A DNA stretch of 64,000 nt from Mesorhizobium sp. LSJC280B00 (GTDB lineage Bacteria > Pseudomonadota > Alphaproteobacteria > Rhizobiales > Rhizobiaceae), in contig NZ_AYVL01000010.1 of assembly GCF_000502835.1 (NCBI RefSeq), forward strand, positions 99,628-163,627. The letters are read 5' to 3'. Below the pieces are notes generated by a model. The model did not search any database. It was not told the DNA's origin and saw only the letters and a program-made list of their open reading frames with translations. Both the position numbers and the translations under genes were made by a program. The first letter of the stretch is position 1. Each line of letters opens with the position of its first letter. Shown one piece after another: positions 34,440 through 42,060 of this stretch.

Positions 34440-34774
34440 ATGACCATCCCCCACCCCATCCCATTCGCCGCCGGTCCGGCGTTGCCTTCTGGTGGACGAT
34501 GTTCGTCGGCGCGCTGCTGACGATCCTCGGCCTGCCGATCGGAGGGGGCGGTGCCTGGCTGATCGCGCTGGGCGGATCCTGGTACTATCTGCCCGCCGGG
34601 ATCGCCCTGCTGGCCGCCGGCAGCCTGCTGCTTGCCGGCAATGCCGCCGGTGTATGGCTTTATGTCCTGACCTGGCTGGCGACACTTGCACCCGGCGGAC
34701 ACCATTTCATGGAGACCAGGATCGGCGACGACGTCATTGCCGACGTCATTGCCTACGCATTGCCTAAAAGCTGA
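34440..34774 (+). pseudogene. gcd: Remnant of membrane-bound PQQ glucose dehydrogenase (N-terminus)
   Basis: From 34484 one frame encodes VAFWWTMFVGALLTILGLP, then AWLIALGGSWYYLPAG and AGVWLYVLTWLATLA: the first membrane helices of quinoprotein glucose dehydrogenase (Gcd). The likely original start, ATG at 34440 (MTIPHPIP), is in a different frame, so a small indel separates it. Homology stops at 34690 and an unrelated 27-residue tail runs to TGA at 34774; the helices that should follow and the whole PQQ domain are absent. The remnant could still yield a 91-residue peptide from 34499. Confidence 0.75.
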
Positions 34775-34783
34775 CGCCAGACG

Positions 34784-35881
34784 ATGACGGCTTCGCGGGA
34801 CGCTTCCATCCTGATCGTCGGCGCCGGCCCGACCGGGCTGACGGCGGCAGTCGAACTGGCAAGGCGCGGCATTGCACCTCGCATCATCGACCGCAAGGAA
34901 GGCCCGACGCCGCTCGCCAAGGCGGTCGGCATCAGTTCGCACAGCCTCGACATCCTTGAACCGTCCAAAGTCGCTGCCCGATTGCTCGCCGAAGGATTGA
35001 AAATTCGCCGAGCCCGTTTCTACTTCGAAGGACGAGCGCTCGGCGAGATCGATTTCTCGATCCTGCCGCACCGCCATAATTTTCTGCTGTCGCTGCCGCA
35101 GCGCGACACCGAATCGCTGATGACCGATACGCTCAAGGGATTTGGCATCGACGTCGAATGGCGAAGCACATTTGTCGGCATGGCCGAGCATAAAGGCCGG
35201 GCCGAGGTGCGGATCGAGGCGCCAGACGGCCGTGACGAGGCAAGTTTCGACCTTATCTTCGGAGCCGACGGTGCGCAAAGCACGGTGCGTGATGCCATGA
35301 GCATCGGCTTCGATGGCTACACGCATCGGCGGCAATGGAGCATTGCCGACGCCGACATCGACGATTGGCCCTATGAGCCGATGGCCGCCCACGCATTTCT
35401 TCACAGGAACGGCGACGTCGGTTTCATCATCCCGATCGGCGAGAAGCGCTATCGCGCGGTCTCCAACACCGAGGATGCGCTGGCCCGCATCCCCGGCAAT
35501 TACCGGATCACGCGGTTGTTGGGGACCGACCGCTTCCATATTCCGGTACGACAGGCGCCGCGTTATCAAACCGCATGCGTCTTCCTGGGAGGCGATGCCG
35601 CGCATGTGAATTCGCCGTTGGGCGCGCGCGGCATGAATCTCGGCATCGAGGACGCCGCGTCATTCGCCAGGCGTTTCGTCGACGGCACGCTTGCCGGCTA
35701 CACAAGCGAACGCCACCCGGTGGGGCAACGGTGGATCACGCTCAGCGAGCGCATCCTCTCGCTGGCCCAATCGGACAACGGCATCATGCAAGGCGTCAGG
35801 AACGCGGCCTTCAGCGTCGTCGGCCATCTGCCGCTGCTGCAACGGCCGCTGCTGGAGCGTGTCGCCGGGCTCAAGGAATGA
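34784..35881 (+). CDS. FAD-dependent aromatic-type monooxygenase
   Basis: A 365-residue flavoprotein of the p-hydroxybenzoate hydroxylase (FAD_binding_3) family. The FAD motif VGAGPTGLTAAVELARRG is at 12-29, the DG motif is GADGAQSTVRDAM, and the second FAD site is GDAAHVNSPLGARGMNLGIE. It lacks the C-terminal thioredoxin-like domain of phenol hydroxylases. The substrate cannot be inferred; no aromatic pathway genes are nearby. It starts 10 bp after the gcd remnant, so it may have been brought next to it by the deletion. Confidence 0.88.
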   Translation: MTASRDASILIVGAGPTGLTAAVELARRGIAPRIIDRKEGPTPLAKAVGISSHSLDILEPSKVAARLLAEGLKIRRARFYFEGRALGEIDFSILPHRHNFLLSLPQRDTESLMTDTLKGFGIDVEWRSTFVGMAEHKGRAEVRIEAPDGRDEASFDLIFGADGAQSTVRDAMSIGFDGYTHRRQWSIADADIDDWPYEPMAAHAFLHRNGDVGFIIPIGEKRYRAVSNTEDALARIPGNYRITRLLGTDRFHIPVRQAPRYQTACVFLGGDAAHVNSPLGARGMNLGIEDAASFARRFVDGTLAGYTSERHPVGQRWITLSERILSLAQSDNGIMQGVRNAAFSVVGHLPLLQRPLLERVAGLKE

Positions 35882-35943
35882 CGTGGTCGCATCAACCTTT
35901 TCGCTGGACATGCGTTGTTGGGTTTCAAGCCAGGGAGATGACC

Positions 35944-36915
35944 ATGCAGATAAAATCGGAAATCGCCGGCGAGGCCGCCAAGCAGCGGCATATCCAGCGC
36001 CGTATCGACGAGAAGGACAAGTCCAAATCCAATGGCAAGCAAAAAGGCGCCATGCAGGCCGGCGCCCGCAAATATCCGGAGCCGCCCTTCCCCGAGCAGC
36101 ACCAGCCGAAGCCGGGCCATGAATGGGCGATCGAGCCGGCGCCGCTTTACGATGCGCCATTTTATATCGGATCGAAAAAGCTCGACGGCAAAGTGGCCGT
36201 CATTACCGGCGGCGATTCAGGCATCGGCCGTGCGGTGGCCGTGCTCTATGCGCGTGAAGGCGCCGATGTGGCGATCGTCTATCTCTCGGAGGATAGGGAC
36301 GCCAAAGATACCAAAAGGGCCGTCGAAGCGGAAGGCCGGCGCTGCATCCTGATCAAGGCCGACGTCAGCGAACGCAACCACTGCCACAACGCGGTGGCTG
36401 AGATCGTGCAGGAGTTTGGGCGGATCGACGTGCTGGTCAACAACGCCGCTTTCCAGATCCACTCCAGCGATTTCAGCGAGCTGACCGAGGAGCATTTCGA
36501 CACGACGCTGAAGACCAACCTCTACGGCTATTTCCACATGGCGCAGGAGGCCGTGCCGCACATGAAACCCGGTTCGGCGATCATCAATACCGGTTCAGTG
36601 ACCGGCATCGAGGGCTCGAAGCAACTGGTCGATTACTCCATGACCAAGGGCGGCATTCATGCCTTCACCCGCGCGCTCTCAGGCAACCTTGTCGACAAGG
36701 GCATAAGGGTCAACGCCGTGGCGCCAGGCCCGGTTTGGACGCCGCTCAACCCCTCGGACAAGGAAGCCGGCGATGTTTCGAAATTTGGCGCCGATACGCC
36801 GATGAAACGGCCGGCCCAGCCGGAGGAGATCGCGCCGGCCTACGTGTTCCTCGCCTCGCCACACTGCTCGAGCTACATCACCGGCGAGATATTGCCGATC
36901 GTGGGCGGCTACTGA
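35944..36915 (+). CDS. Short-chain dehydrogenase, YghA/YdaD-like
   Basis: A 323-residue SDR with the long N-terminal extension of the general-stress group (YghA, YdaD): AGARKYPEPPFPEQHQPKPG then LYDAPFYIGSKKLDGKVAVI. The NAD(P) motif is TGGDSGIGRA, the NNAA motif is VLVNNAAF, and the catalytic residues are in NTGSVTG and YSMTK. I chose the second ATG (35944), six bases after GGGAG; the in-frame ATG at 35938 overlaps that ribosome site. The next gene starts 4 bp after its stop. Confidence 0.9.
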   Translation: MQIKSEIAGEAAKQRHIQRRIDEKDKSKSNGKQKGAMQAGARKYPEPPFPEQHQPKPGHEWAIEPAPLYDAPFYIGSKKLDGKVAVITGGDSGIGRAVAVLYAREGADVAIVYLSEDRDAKDTKRAVEAEGRRCILIKADVSERNHCHNAVAEIVQEFGRIDVLVNNAAFQIHSSDFSELTEEHFDTTLKTNLYGYFHMAQEAVPHMKPGSAIINTGSVTGIEGSKQLVDYSMTKGGIHAFTRALSGNLVDKGIRVNAVAPGPVWTPLNPSDKEAGDVSKFGADTPMKRPAQPEEIAPAYVFLASPHCSSYITGEILPIVGGY

Positions 36916-36919
36916 CGGC

Positions 36920-38635
36920 ATGTATTTCATTGCCCTGGCCACTGACTATGACGGCACGCTGGCGCATGAAGGGGTCGTTGCCGAGAAGACGCTTGCGGCG
37001 CTTGAACGCTTCAAGAAGAGCGGCCGCAAACTCATTCTCGTCACCGGGCGCGAGCTGCCCGACCTGAAACGCGTCTTTCCCGAAGTCGCGATCTTCGACA
37101 AGGTGGTCGCGGAAAACGGGGCGCTGATCTACACGCCGGCCAGCGAGGAGGAGCGGACGATATCCCCGCCGCCCGCCCCCGAGTTCATCGCCAAACTCAG
37201 GAAACGCGGTGTCAAACCGCTTTCGGTCGGACGCTCGATCGTCGCAACCTGGGAACCGCATCAGGCTACCGCGCTCGAGGTCATCAAGAAATTGGGGCTG
37301 GAGCTGGAAATCATCTTCAACAAGGGCGCGGTGATGATCCTGCCCAGTGGCATCAACAAGGCGACCGGGCTGACAGCCGCGCTTCAGGACCTCAGATTGT
37401 CGCCGCACAACGTCGTCGGTGTCGGCGACGCCGAAAACGACCACGCCTTCCTGCGCGCCTGCGGCTTCAGCGTGGCCGTCGACAACGCACTGCCGGCAGT
37501 CAAGGATACGGCGGATCTCGTGACACGCGGCGCGCGCGGAAAAGGCGTCGAGGAACTGATCGCCAAGGTGGTCGAGCGCGATCGCGAGCTTGTGCCGAAC
37601 CGCGACGGCATTCTGCTTGGCTCGGAGGATGGCAAGGAGGTGTATCTGTCGCCAACCGATACGGTGCTGATCGCCGGCAGCTCCGGCATCGGCAAATCGA
37701 CCCTGGCGACTGCACTGACGGAGCGCTTCGTCGAGAGAAAGTTCCAGTTCTGCATCTTCGATCCGGAAGGCGACTATGACGGTCTCGAAGGCGCCGTCCG
37801 GCTGGGCGACGGCTCGAACGCGCCGACGAAGACGCAGTTGCTCGATCTCCTGGAGAAGCCGGACAACAATCTGGTCGTCAATGGCCTGGCGCTGCGCGTT
37901 AACGAGCGGCCGGACTTCTTTGCCGACCTGCTGCCGGGCCTTGGCGGTGTTCGCTTCCGCACGGCACGACCACACTGGCTGATCATCGACGAGGCGCATC
38001 ACCTCTTGCCGAAGCGGCGCGACGACACGCCAATGGTGCTGGCCATGGAATTGCCGGGCACGATCCTGATCACGGTTCATCCGGACGCGATCTCAACCGA
38101 GGCATTGCGGCTGGTCACCGCCGTCATCGCACTCGGCCCCAAGGCGAAAAAGGTCATCAAGACGTTCTGTCACGAGACCGGCACCGAACCGCCAAAGGAC
38201 AAGGACCTGAACTCTCCAAAAGACGAGCGCGTGCTGTTCTGGCGGCCGCAGGCGCGCAAGAAACCTGCCATGGTCGAGCCGATCGAACCGCGACAGTCGC
38301 TCAAGCGGCACAGCCGCAAATATGCCGAGGGCCAGCTGGACGAGAAGGGCAGCTTCTATTTCCGCGGCCCCGACAATGCGATGAACCTCCGCGCCCATAA
38401 TCTGATGATTTTCGCCCAGATCGCCGAGGGCATCGACGACAGGACCTGGGAACATCATTTGCGCGCCGGCGACTATTCCGAATGGTTTCGCCACCAGATC
38501 AGGGACAAGGAACTGGCGCGCGAAACCGCCGAAGCGGAGAAAGACGGCACACTTTCGGCGCAGGAGAGCCGCAAGCACGTCCTGGACGCGGTGCGCCGCC
38601 GCTATACCGCGCCCGCGACCGCGCCGAAGGAATAG
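36920..38635 (+). CDS. HAD phosphatase fused to HerA-like ATPase
   Basis: A 571-residue three-part protein. Residues 1-225 are a Cof-type HAD phosphatase (DYDGTL at 9-14, VTGRE at 41-45, GVGDAEND at 167-174). Residues 235-400 are a P-loop ATPase with Walker A GSSGIGKST at 253-261 and a Walker B LIIDEAHH, of the HerA/DUF87 type. The C-terminal 110 residues include HLRAGDYSEWFRHQIRDKEL, resembling the DUF5752 helical module seen with glycosyltransferases and phosphatases. It sits 4 bp after the SDR gene, so the two are co-transcribed. The substrate is unknown. Confidence 0.85.
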   Translation: MYFIALATDYDGTLAHEGVVAEKTLAALERFKKSGRKLILVTGRELPDLKRVFPEVAIFDKVVAENGALIYTPASEEERTISPPPAPEFIAKLRKRGVKPLSVGRSIVATWEPHQATALEVIKKLGLELEIIFNKGAVMILPSGINKATGLTAALQDLRLSPHNVVGVGDAENDHAFLRACGFSVAVDNALPAVKDTADLVTRGARGKGVEELIAKVVERDRELVPNRDGILLGSEDGKEVYLSPTDTVLIAGSSGIGKSTLATALTERFVERKFQFCIFDPEGDYDGLEGAVRLGDGSNAPTKTQLLDLLEKPDNNLVVNGLALRVNERPDFFADLLPGLGGVRFRTARPHWLIIDEAHHLLPKRRDDTPMVLAMELPGTILITVHPDAISTEALRLVTAVIALGPKAKKVIKTFCHETGTEPPKDKDLNSPKDERVLFWRPQARKKPAMVEPIEPRQSLKRHSRKYAEGQLDEKGSFYFRGPDNAMNLRAHNLMIFAQIAEGIDDRTWEHHLRAGDYSEWFRHQIRDKELARETAEAEKDGTLSAQESRKHVLDAVRRRYTAPATAPKE

Positions 38636-38647
38636 ATGCAAACGGCG

Positions 38648-38672
38648 CCCAGCCGGTCCCAAGCCGGCTGGG
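38648..38672 (+). terminator. Hairpin after the HAD-HerA gene
   Basis: A perfect nine-base stem (CCCAGCCGG / CCGGCTGGG) with a seven-base loop begins 12 bp after the stop codon. There is no clear T run, so termination is only likely. Confidence 0.4.
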
Positions 38673-38751
38673 TTCACCTCGTGGTCGATCTCCGTCCCAC
38701 CTCGGCAGACGGCCGAGTCCCAGTCAGTTCCAACCGTCGATGGTCCATCGT

Positions 38752-38776
38752 GGAACCTCATCCGCCAAACGAGATT
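38752..38776 (+). promoter_or_regulatory. Possible EcfG-type promoter
   Basis: The site reads GGAAC, 16 bases, GATT, fitting the loose RpoE2 form GGAAC-N18-TT. It is 60 bp before a 50-residue membrane protein gene. Confidence 0.28.
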
Positions 38777-38836
38777 GTGTTCTATCGGGCGCCAGATCTA
38801 TTCAATGCTGAATAATTGCTCGAAAGGAGACGATGG

Positions 38837-38989
38837 ATGAGCAACGACTGGGACAAGGATGGTCCTGTCTTTTCAGCGGAACAGGCGCGGCAGGGCGAGA
38901 TCATCCTGCGGACGCGGGCGCGCCGGATCATTTTCATCGCCGGCCTAGTGGGTCTCGTCTTGCTGGCATTGCTGGTGTGGTGGATTTGA
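38837..38989 (+). CDS. Small single-pass membrane protein, 50 aa
   Basis: A 50-residue protein: a polar, acidic N-terminus (MSNDWDKDGPVFSAEQARQG), an arginine-rich turn (RTRARR), then one membrane helix to the end (IIFIAGLVGLVLLALLVWWI). This is the pattern of a small inner-membrane protein with its N-terminus in the cytoplasm. An AAGGAG ribosome site lies seven bases before the ATG. I do not know a named family. It precedes the DUF296 gene by 24 bp on the same strand. Confidence 0.65.
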   Translation: MSNDWDKDGPVFSAEQARQGEIILRTRARRIIFIAGLVGLVLLALLVWWI

Positions 38990-39013
38990 ATTCCTGACGG
39001 CTGGAGCGAAATC

Positions 39014-39457
39014 ATGAAATCACAGCTTGTTGCCGAAAGCGCCGGACAGAGAACGTTCGTCGTTGTGCTTGATCCCGGCGAAGAGGCGTTTGCGCAGCTG
39101 ACCTCGTTTGCGGTCGACCGTGGCGTCGGCGGCGCGTCGCTGACCGCGCTCGGCGCTTTCGAAAGCGCAACCGTCGGCTGGTTCGACCCTGGAGAAAGGA
39201 CCTACCGGAAAATCCCCGTCCGGGAACAGTGTGAAGTGCTGAGCGCGATCGGCGATGTTGCCATCGGCGACGACGGCAGGCCCAGCCTGCACGTCCACGC
39301 AGTCCTTGGATTGAGTGACGGCACCACGAGGGGCGGTCATCTGCTGGACGGCATCGTGCGGCCGACGCTCGAGGTCACATTGGTGGAGACGCCTGGCCAT
39401 CTGCGCCGCAGGCACCGTCCCGAACTCGGCGTCGCCCTGATCGACTTGGAGGCTTGA
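39014..39457 (+). CDS. PPC/DUF296 domain protein
   Basis: A 147-residue protein consisting of one PPC (DUF296) domain: RTFVVVLDPGEEAFAQLTSF, then GGASLTALGAFESATVGWFD, HVHAVLGLSDGTTRGGHLL and TLEVTLVE. The metal-site histidines of the HxH and GGHL motifs are kept. In plants the domain sits in AT-hook DNA-binding proteins; stand-alone bacterial versions form trimers and have no established role. It is 24 bp after the 50-residue membrane protein and converges on the DUF763 gene. Confidence 0.88.
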   Translation: MKSQLVAESAGQRTFVVVLDPGEEAFAQLTSFAVDRGVGGASLTALGAFESATVGWFDPGERTYRKIPVREQCEVLSAIGDVAIGDDGRPSLHVHAVLGLSDGTTRGGHLLDGIVRPTLEVTLVETPGHLRRRHRPELGVALIDLEA

Positions 39458-39467
39458 TCCGAGCCGA

Positions 39468-40730
39468 TCACTTCGTTGATTTGACTGCGGCCGTTTCGGG
39501 TACGACCTCCCAACCGAAGACGCTGCGGCCGCCGAGCAGATGCGATTGCTCGAACTCCCCGGCGACGATTTCCTTCAGGCTTGGGCCGGTGACATAGCGC
39601 TCGACCTGCCTCGACTGGTCGTCCAGCCGCCGCAACGCGCCGATCTCTTCGTCACGGCCGAGCCTGGCCTTCTGGACAGCCGACTTCAGCACGCCGATCG
39701 TCTCGTCATAGACCTTCAGCGGCACCGGAAACGGGTGCCTGTCCTTACCGCCATGCGCCAGCGAGAAACGGCCTGGATCGGAAAAACGGCACGGCGCGCC
39801 ATGCACGACTTCGGCGACCAGCGCCAGCGCCCGCACCGTGTGCGCGCCGACATTGGGCACCAGGAGAAGCCCGGCGAAATCCGTCGGACCGCGCTCGGCC
39901 GCCGCGGCGATGTTGCCGTGCAGGCGGCGCATGACGACATCGCTTTCGCGCACATCGTGGTGCGCCGGCATCACCAGATGCGGCAGCAGCTTTTGTGCCG
40001 GCTCCGGCGCTGGCGCCGAACCCCGCTCCAAAGCGGCAAGCTCCCTCACGATGCGATCCGGTCCAAGGTCGTGCAGAAGGTCCAGTTGTCCCTGGCGCGA
40101 CGCTTCAGCGCGCCGGTCGGTCAGGTTGACGATCTCGCCCTGGTTGGCGCCCTCGATGGCAGCATGCGGCTGGTCGACAAAGCTCTTCAGGCCTTCGGAC
40201 AGCCAGTGATAGCGGCGCGCCACCTTGCTGTCGCCGTTCATGCCCTGCTGCACCACCACCCACTTGCCGTCGTCGGTGACGATAAAGCCGTGCAGATAGA
40301 GATCGAAACCGTCCTGGACCGCGGCGCTGTCCACCTTGGCGACAAGCCGGCTGGCAGTCGCGAGGCCTTGCCCGTCGAGGCCGACACGCTCGCCGATCAG
40401 GGCAAGCTCGTGCGGGGTCTTGCGCGAATGCGCGCCGCGGCCGCCGCAAACGTGGATGCCGAGTTCGCCGGAAAGCGGCGACAGACCGCGCTTCAAGGCA
40501 CCGACGACGCTGGTGGTGATGCCGGAAGAGTGCCAGTCCATCCCCATCACGGCGCCAAAGGACTGGAACCAGAACGGATGCGCCAGCCGGCGCAGCAACT
40601 CATCGCGGCCGTAATGGTGGATGATCGCCTCGCACATGACCGCGCCAAGCCGCGTCATGCGGTCGCCGAGCCATTTCGGCACGCGTCCGCCGTGAAGTGG
40701 GAGATCAGCACTTCCCGATCGCTGTGCCAC
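39468..40730 (-). CDS. DUF763 domain protein
   Basis: A 420-residue soluble protein whose N-terminus (RSGSADLPLHGGRVPKWLGD) and central blocks (HVCGGRGAHSRKTPHELALI, then KWVVVQQGMNGDSKVARRYHW) match DUF763. The function is unknown. Histidine-rich blocks (MPAHHDV, VGAHTVRALALVAE) suggest an enzyme or nuclease-like core; the latter recalls a helix-hairpin-helix. It is transcribed toward the DUF296 gene, with 10 bp between the stops. Confidence 0.85.
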   Translation of the reverse strand: MAQRSGSADLPLHGGRVPKWLGDRMTRLGAVMCEAIIHHYGRDELLRRLAHPFWFQSFGAVMGMDWHSSGITTSVVGALKRGLSPLSGELGIHVCGGRGAHSRKTPHELALIGERVGLDGQGLATASRLVAKVDSAAVQDGFDLYLHGFIVTDDGKWVVVQQGMNGDSKVARRYHWLSEGLKSFVDQPHAAIEGANQGEIVNLTDRRAEASRQGQLDLLHDLGPDRIVRELAALERGSAPAPEPAQKLLPHLVMPAHHDVRESDVVMRRLHGNIAAAAERGPTDFAGLLLVPNVGAHTVRALALVAEVVHGAPCRFSDPGRFSLAHGGKDRHPFPVPLKVYDETIGVLKSAVQKARLGRDEEIGALRRLDDQSRQVERYVTGPSLKEIVAGEFEQSHLLGGRSVFGWEVVPETAAVKSTK

Positions 40731-40826
40731 GCTCTTTTGCTTGCTCCTTGAGTCCTGCCTCGACAGATAGGTATCGAAAGGGGTGTGGAGAAGCTATGGC
40801 CTGATTCAGGCCGCGATCGTTGCAAG

Positions 40827-40938
40827 CCGCTAGAGCAATTCCAGGAAAAGTGTGAAACGGTTTTCCGTCCGGGATTGCGCAGAAACAAAGAGATAGAGCG
40901 TTTCGGCGTTTCCGTGAAACGATGAACCGCTCTAGCGG
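40827..40938. repeat. Rhizobial intergenic palindromic element, 112 bp
   Basis: Perfect 10-bp terminal inverted repeats, CCGCTAGAGC at 40827-40836 and GCTCTAGCGG at 40929-40938, bound an element with two inner stem-loops (GGAAAA/TTTTCC in the left half, GTTTC/GAAAC in the right). The sequence type is familiar from Mesorhizobium intergenic regions. Its right end overlaps the last codons and the stop of mgtC. Confidence 0.7.
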
Positions 40939-41645
40939 GCAGGTTCGCTGAGGAGATCAAACTTCTGGATCTCGCAATGCTCGCCCACCGATGCCAGCAG
41001 ATCCATTGGCGGTGCGCCAGTGTCCGGCCGCCTCCAACTGATCTCGAACGAGAACACAGGGTCCTTGAGATCTGGGCGCCTCTCTATTGCGACGAGGCGT
41101 GCCTGGTAGCCAAGCGGCCCGATGAGCGCATCGAGCTCCTGTCGAGCCGCGGCCTTCCACGTCAGTGCCAACTGGGCATGGTGTTCGCGCGACATTCGAA
41201 GGTCCACCCATTTCAGGACCAGCAAGGTGGCCAGCGTCAGCGCCGTGCCGGCCGCGCCCAAGCCGTATTGGCCACCACCGAAAGCCAATCCGATCGCCGT
41301 CATCACCCACAACGTGGCCGCCGTGGTGACGCCGCTGACAAGATTGCCGCGGCGAAGAATGGCGCCACCGCCGATAAAGCCGACGCCGGTCAACACGCCC
41401 AGCGGAAAGCGCAAGACGTCCATCGATGCAAACGAATCCGGGTGCTTGCCAACGGTCTCGAGCAGAATACTGGCCTGGATCATTGTGATGGCGGCGGCCA
41501 ATCCGACCAGCACGGTGGTGCGTAGCCCCGCCGCGTGCCCGCGCGCCTCGCGGTTGAGGCCTATCAACAGGCCGGCGAGCGCGGTCAGAAGCAGTCGTGC
41601 CGCGATGTCCTGCCAGACCGGAACAACGAGGAGCATCGCGGTCAC
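40932..41645 (-). CDS. mgtC: MgtC/SapB family membrane protein
   Basis: A 237-residue protein with an N-terminal MgtC domain of about five helices (LTALAGLLIGLNREARGHAA, then LRTTVLVGLAAAITM and GVLTGVGFIGGGAILR) and a cytoplasmic ACT-like C-terminal domain. MgtC proteins act in adaptation to low magnesium and in virulence by modulating ATP synthase or transporters. The start is a GTG at 41645 overlapping the TGA of a 24-codon upstream ORF; an ATG at 41636 is the alternative. The stop codon lies within a palindromic repeat. Confidence 0.92.
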   Translation of the reverse strand: MTAMLLVVPVWQDIAARLLLTALAGLLIGLNREARGHAAGLRTTVLVGLAAAITMIQASILLETVGKHPDSFASMDVLRFPLGVLTGVGFIGGGAILRRGNLVSGVTTAATLWVMTAIGLAFGGGQYGLGAAGTALTLATLLVLKWVDLRMSREHHAQLALTWKAAARQELDALIGPLGYQARLVAIERRPDLKDPVFSFEISWRRPDTGAPPMDLLASVGEHCEIQKFDLLSEPAR

Positions 41646-41716
41646 CCGTCAGGCCAAGCGCTGCTGGCCAAGAATAGCGCCAGGGTCAAAGCGAACAAGG
41701 GCGAGAGCGTCTTCAT
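41642..41716 (-). CDS. Putative 24-residue leader peptide of mgtC
   Basis: A 25-codon ORF (MKTLSPLFALTLALFLASSA plus WPDG) ends in a TGA that overlaps the GTG start of mgtC by four bases (GTGA). The peptide looks like a signal or membrane helix: one lysine, then a hydrophobic stretch, then ASSA. The ribosome site is weak (AAAGAA). In enterobacteria mgtC is controlled by leader ORFs and a small peptide, MgtR; this could be an analogue, or simply the decayed start of a secreted protein. No one-to-one homology is claimed. Confidence 0.45.
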   Translation of the reverse strand: MKTLSPLFALTLALFLASSAWPDG

Positions 41717-41804
41717 CGCAAATTCTTTTCGTCGATAAGCAACAAACGATGCGCTTGGATTTTGGTTGCGCCGCCGACGATCCACCCCGGCGATGGGCCG
41801 CGGC

Positions 41805-41830
41805 GGAACAAAACCTTCGGCCTGCGGGTT
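41805..41830 (+). promoter_or_regulatory. EcfG-type promoter, near-consensus
   Basis: The site reads GGAAC, 17 bases, GGTT, one mismatch, ending 32 bp before a small membrane-protein gene that precedes the DNA ligase. Confidence 0.38.
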
Positions 41831-41862
41831 GGTGGGTTCACGCCAACGAAGGATTTGCAGTC

Positions 41863-42030
41863 ATGGTCCGCTTGCTGCTTGCCGGAGCCGTCGCTTATCT
41901 GGCCTATCGCATCACCAAGGAGATCGGTGGGTCCGACGAGGTCGATCCGCGGTCGCCTTCACCCGACCAAACCGGCCGCAAGGTGCCGAGGCGGGAAAGC
42001 GGGGCGCAGGGGAATGGCCGACGGCGGTAG
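41863..42030 (+). CDS. Small protein with N-terminal hydrophobic helix, 55 aa
   Basis: A 55-residue protein beginning MVRLLLAGAVAYLAYRITKE, a short membrane-associating helix, followed by a polar, arginine-rich tail (RKVPRRESGAQGNGRRR). AAGGAT lies eight bases before the ATG. It ends 30 bp before the ligase start and probably shares its transcript. No named family is recognised. Confidence 0.55.
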   Translation: MVRLLLAGAVAYLAYRITKEIGGSDEVDPRSPSPDQTGRKVPRRESGAQGNGRRR

Positions 42031-42060
42031 CGAATGCCTCAGCGGCGGCGCGGACCAGCC

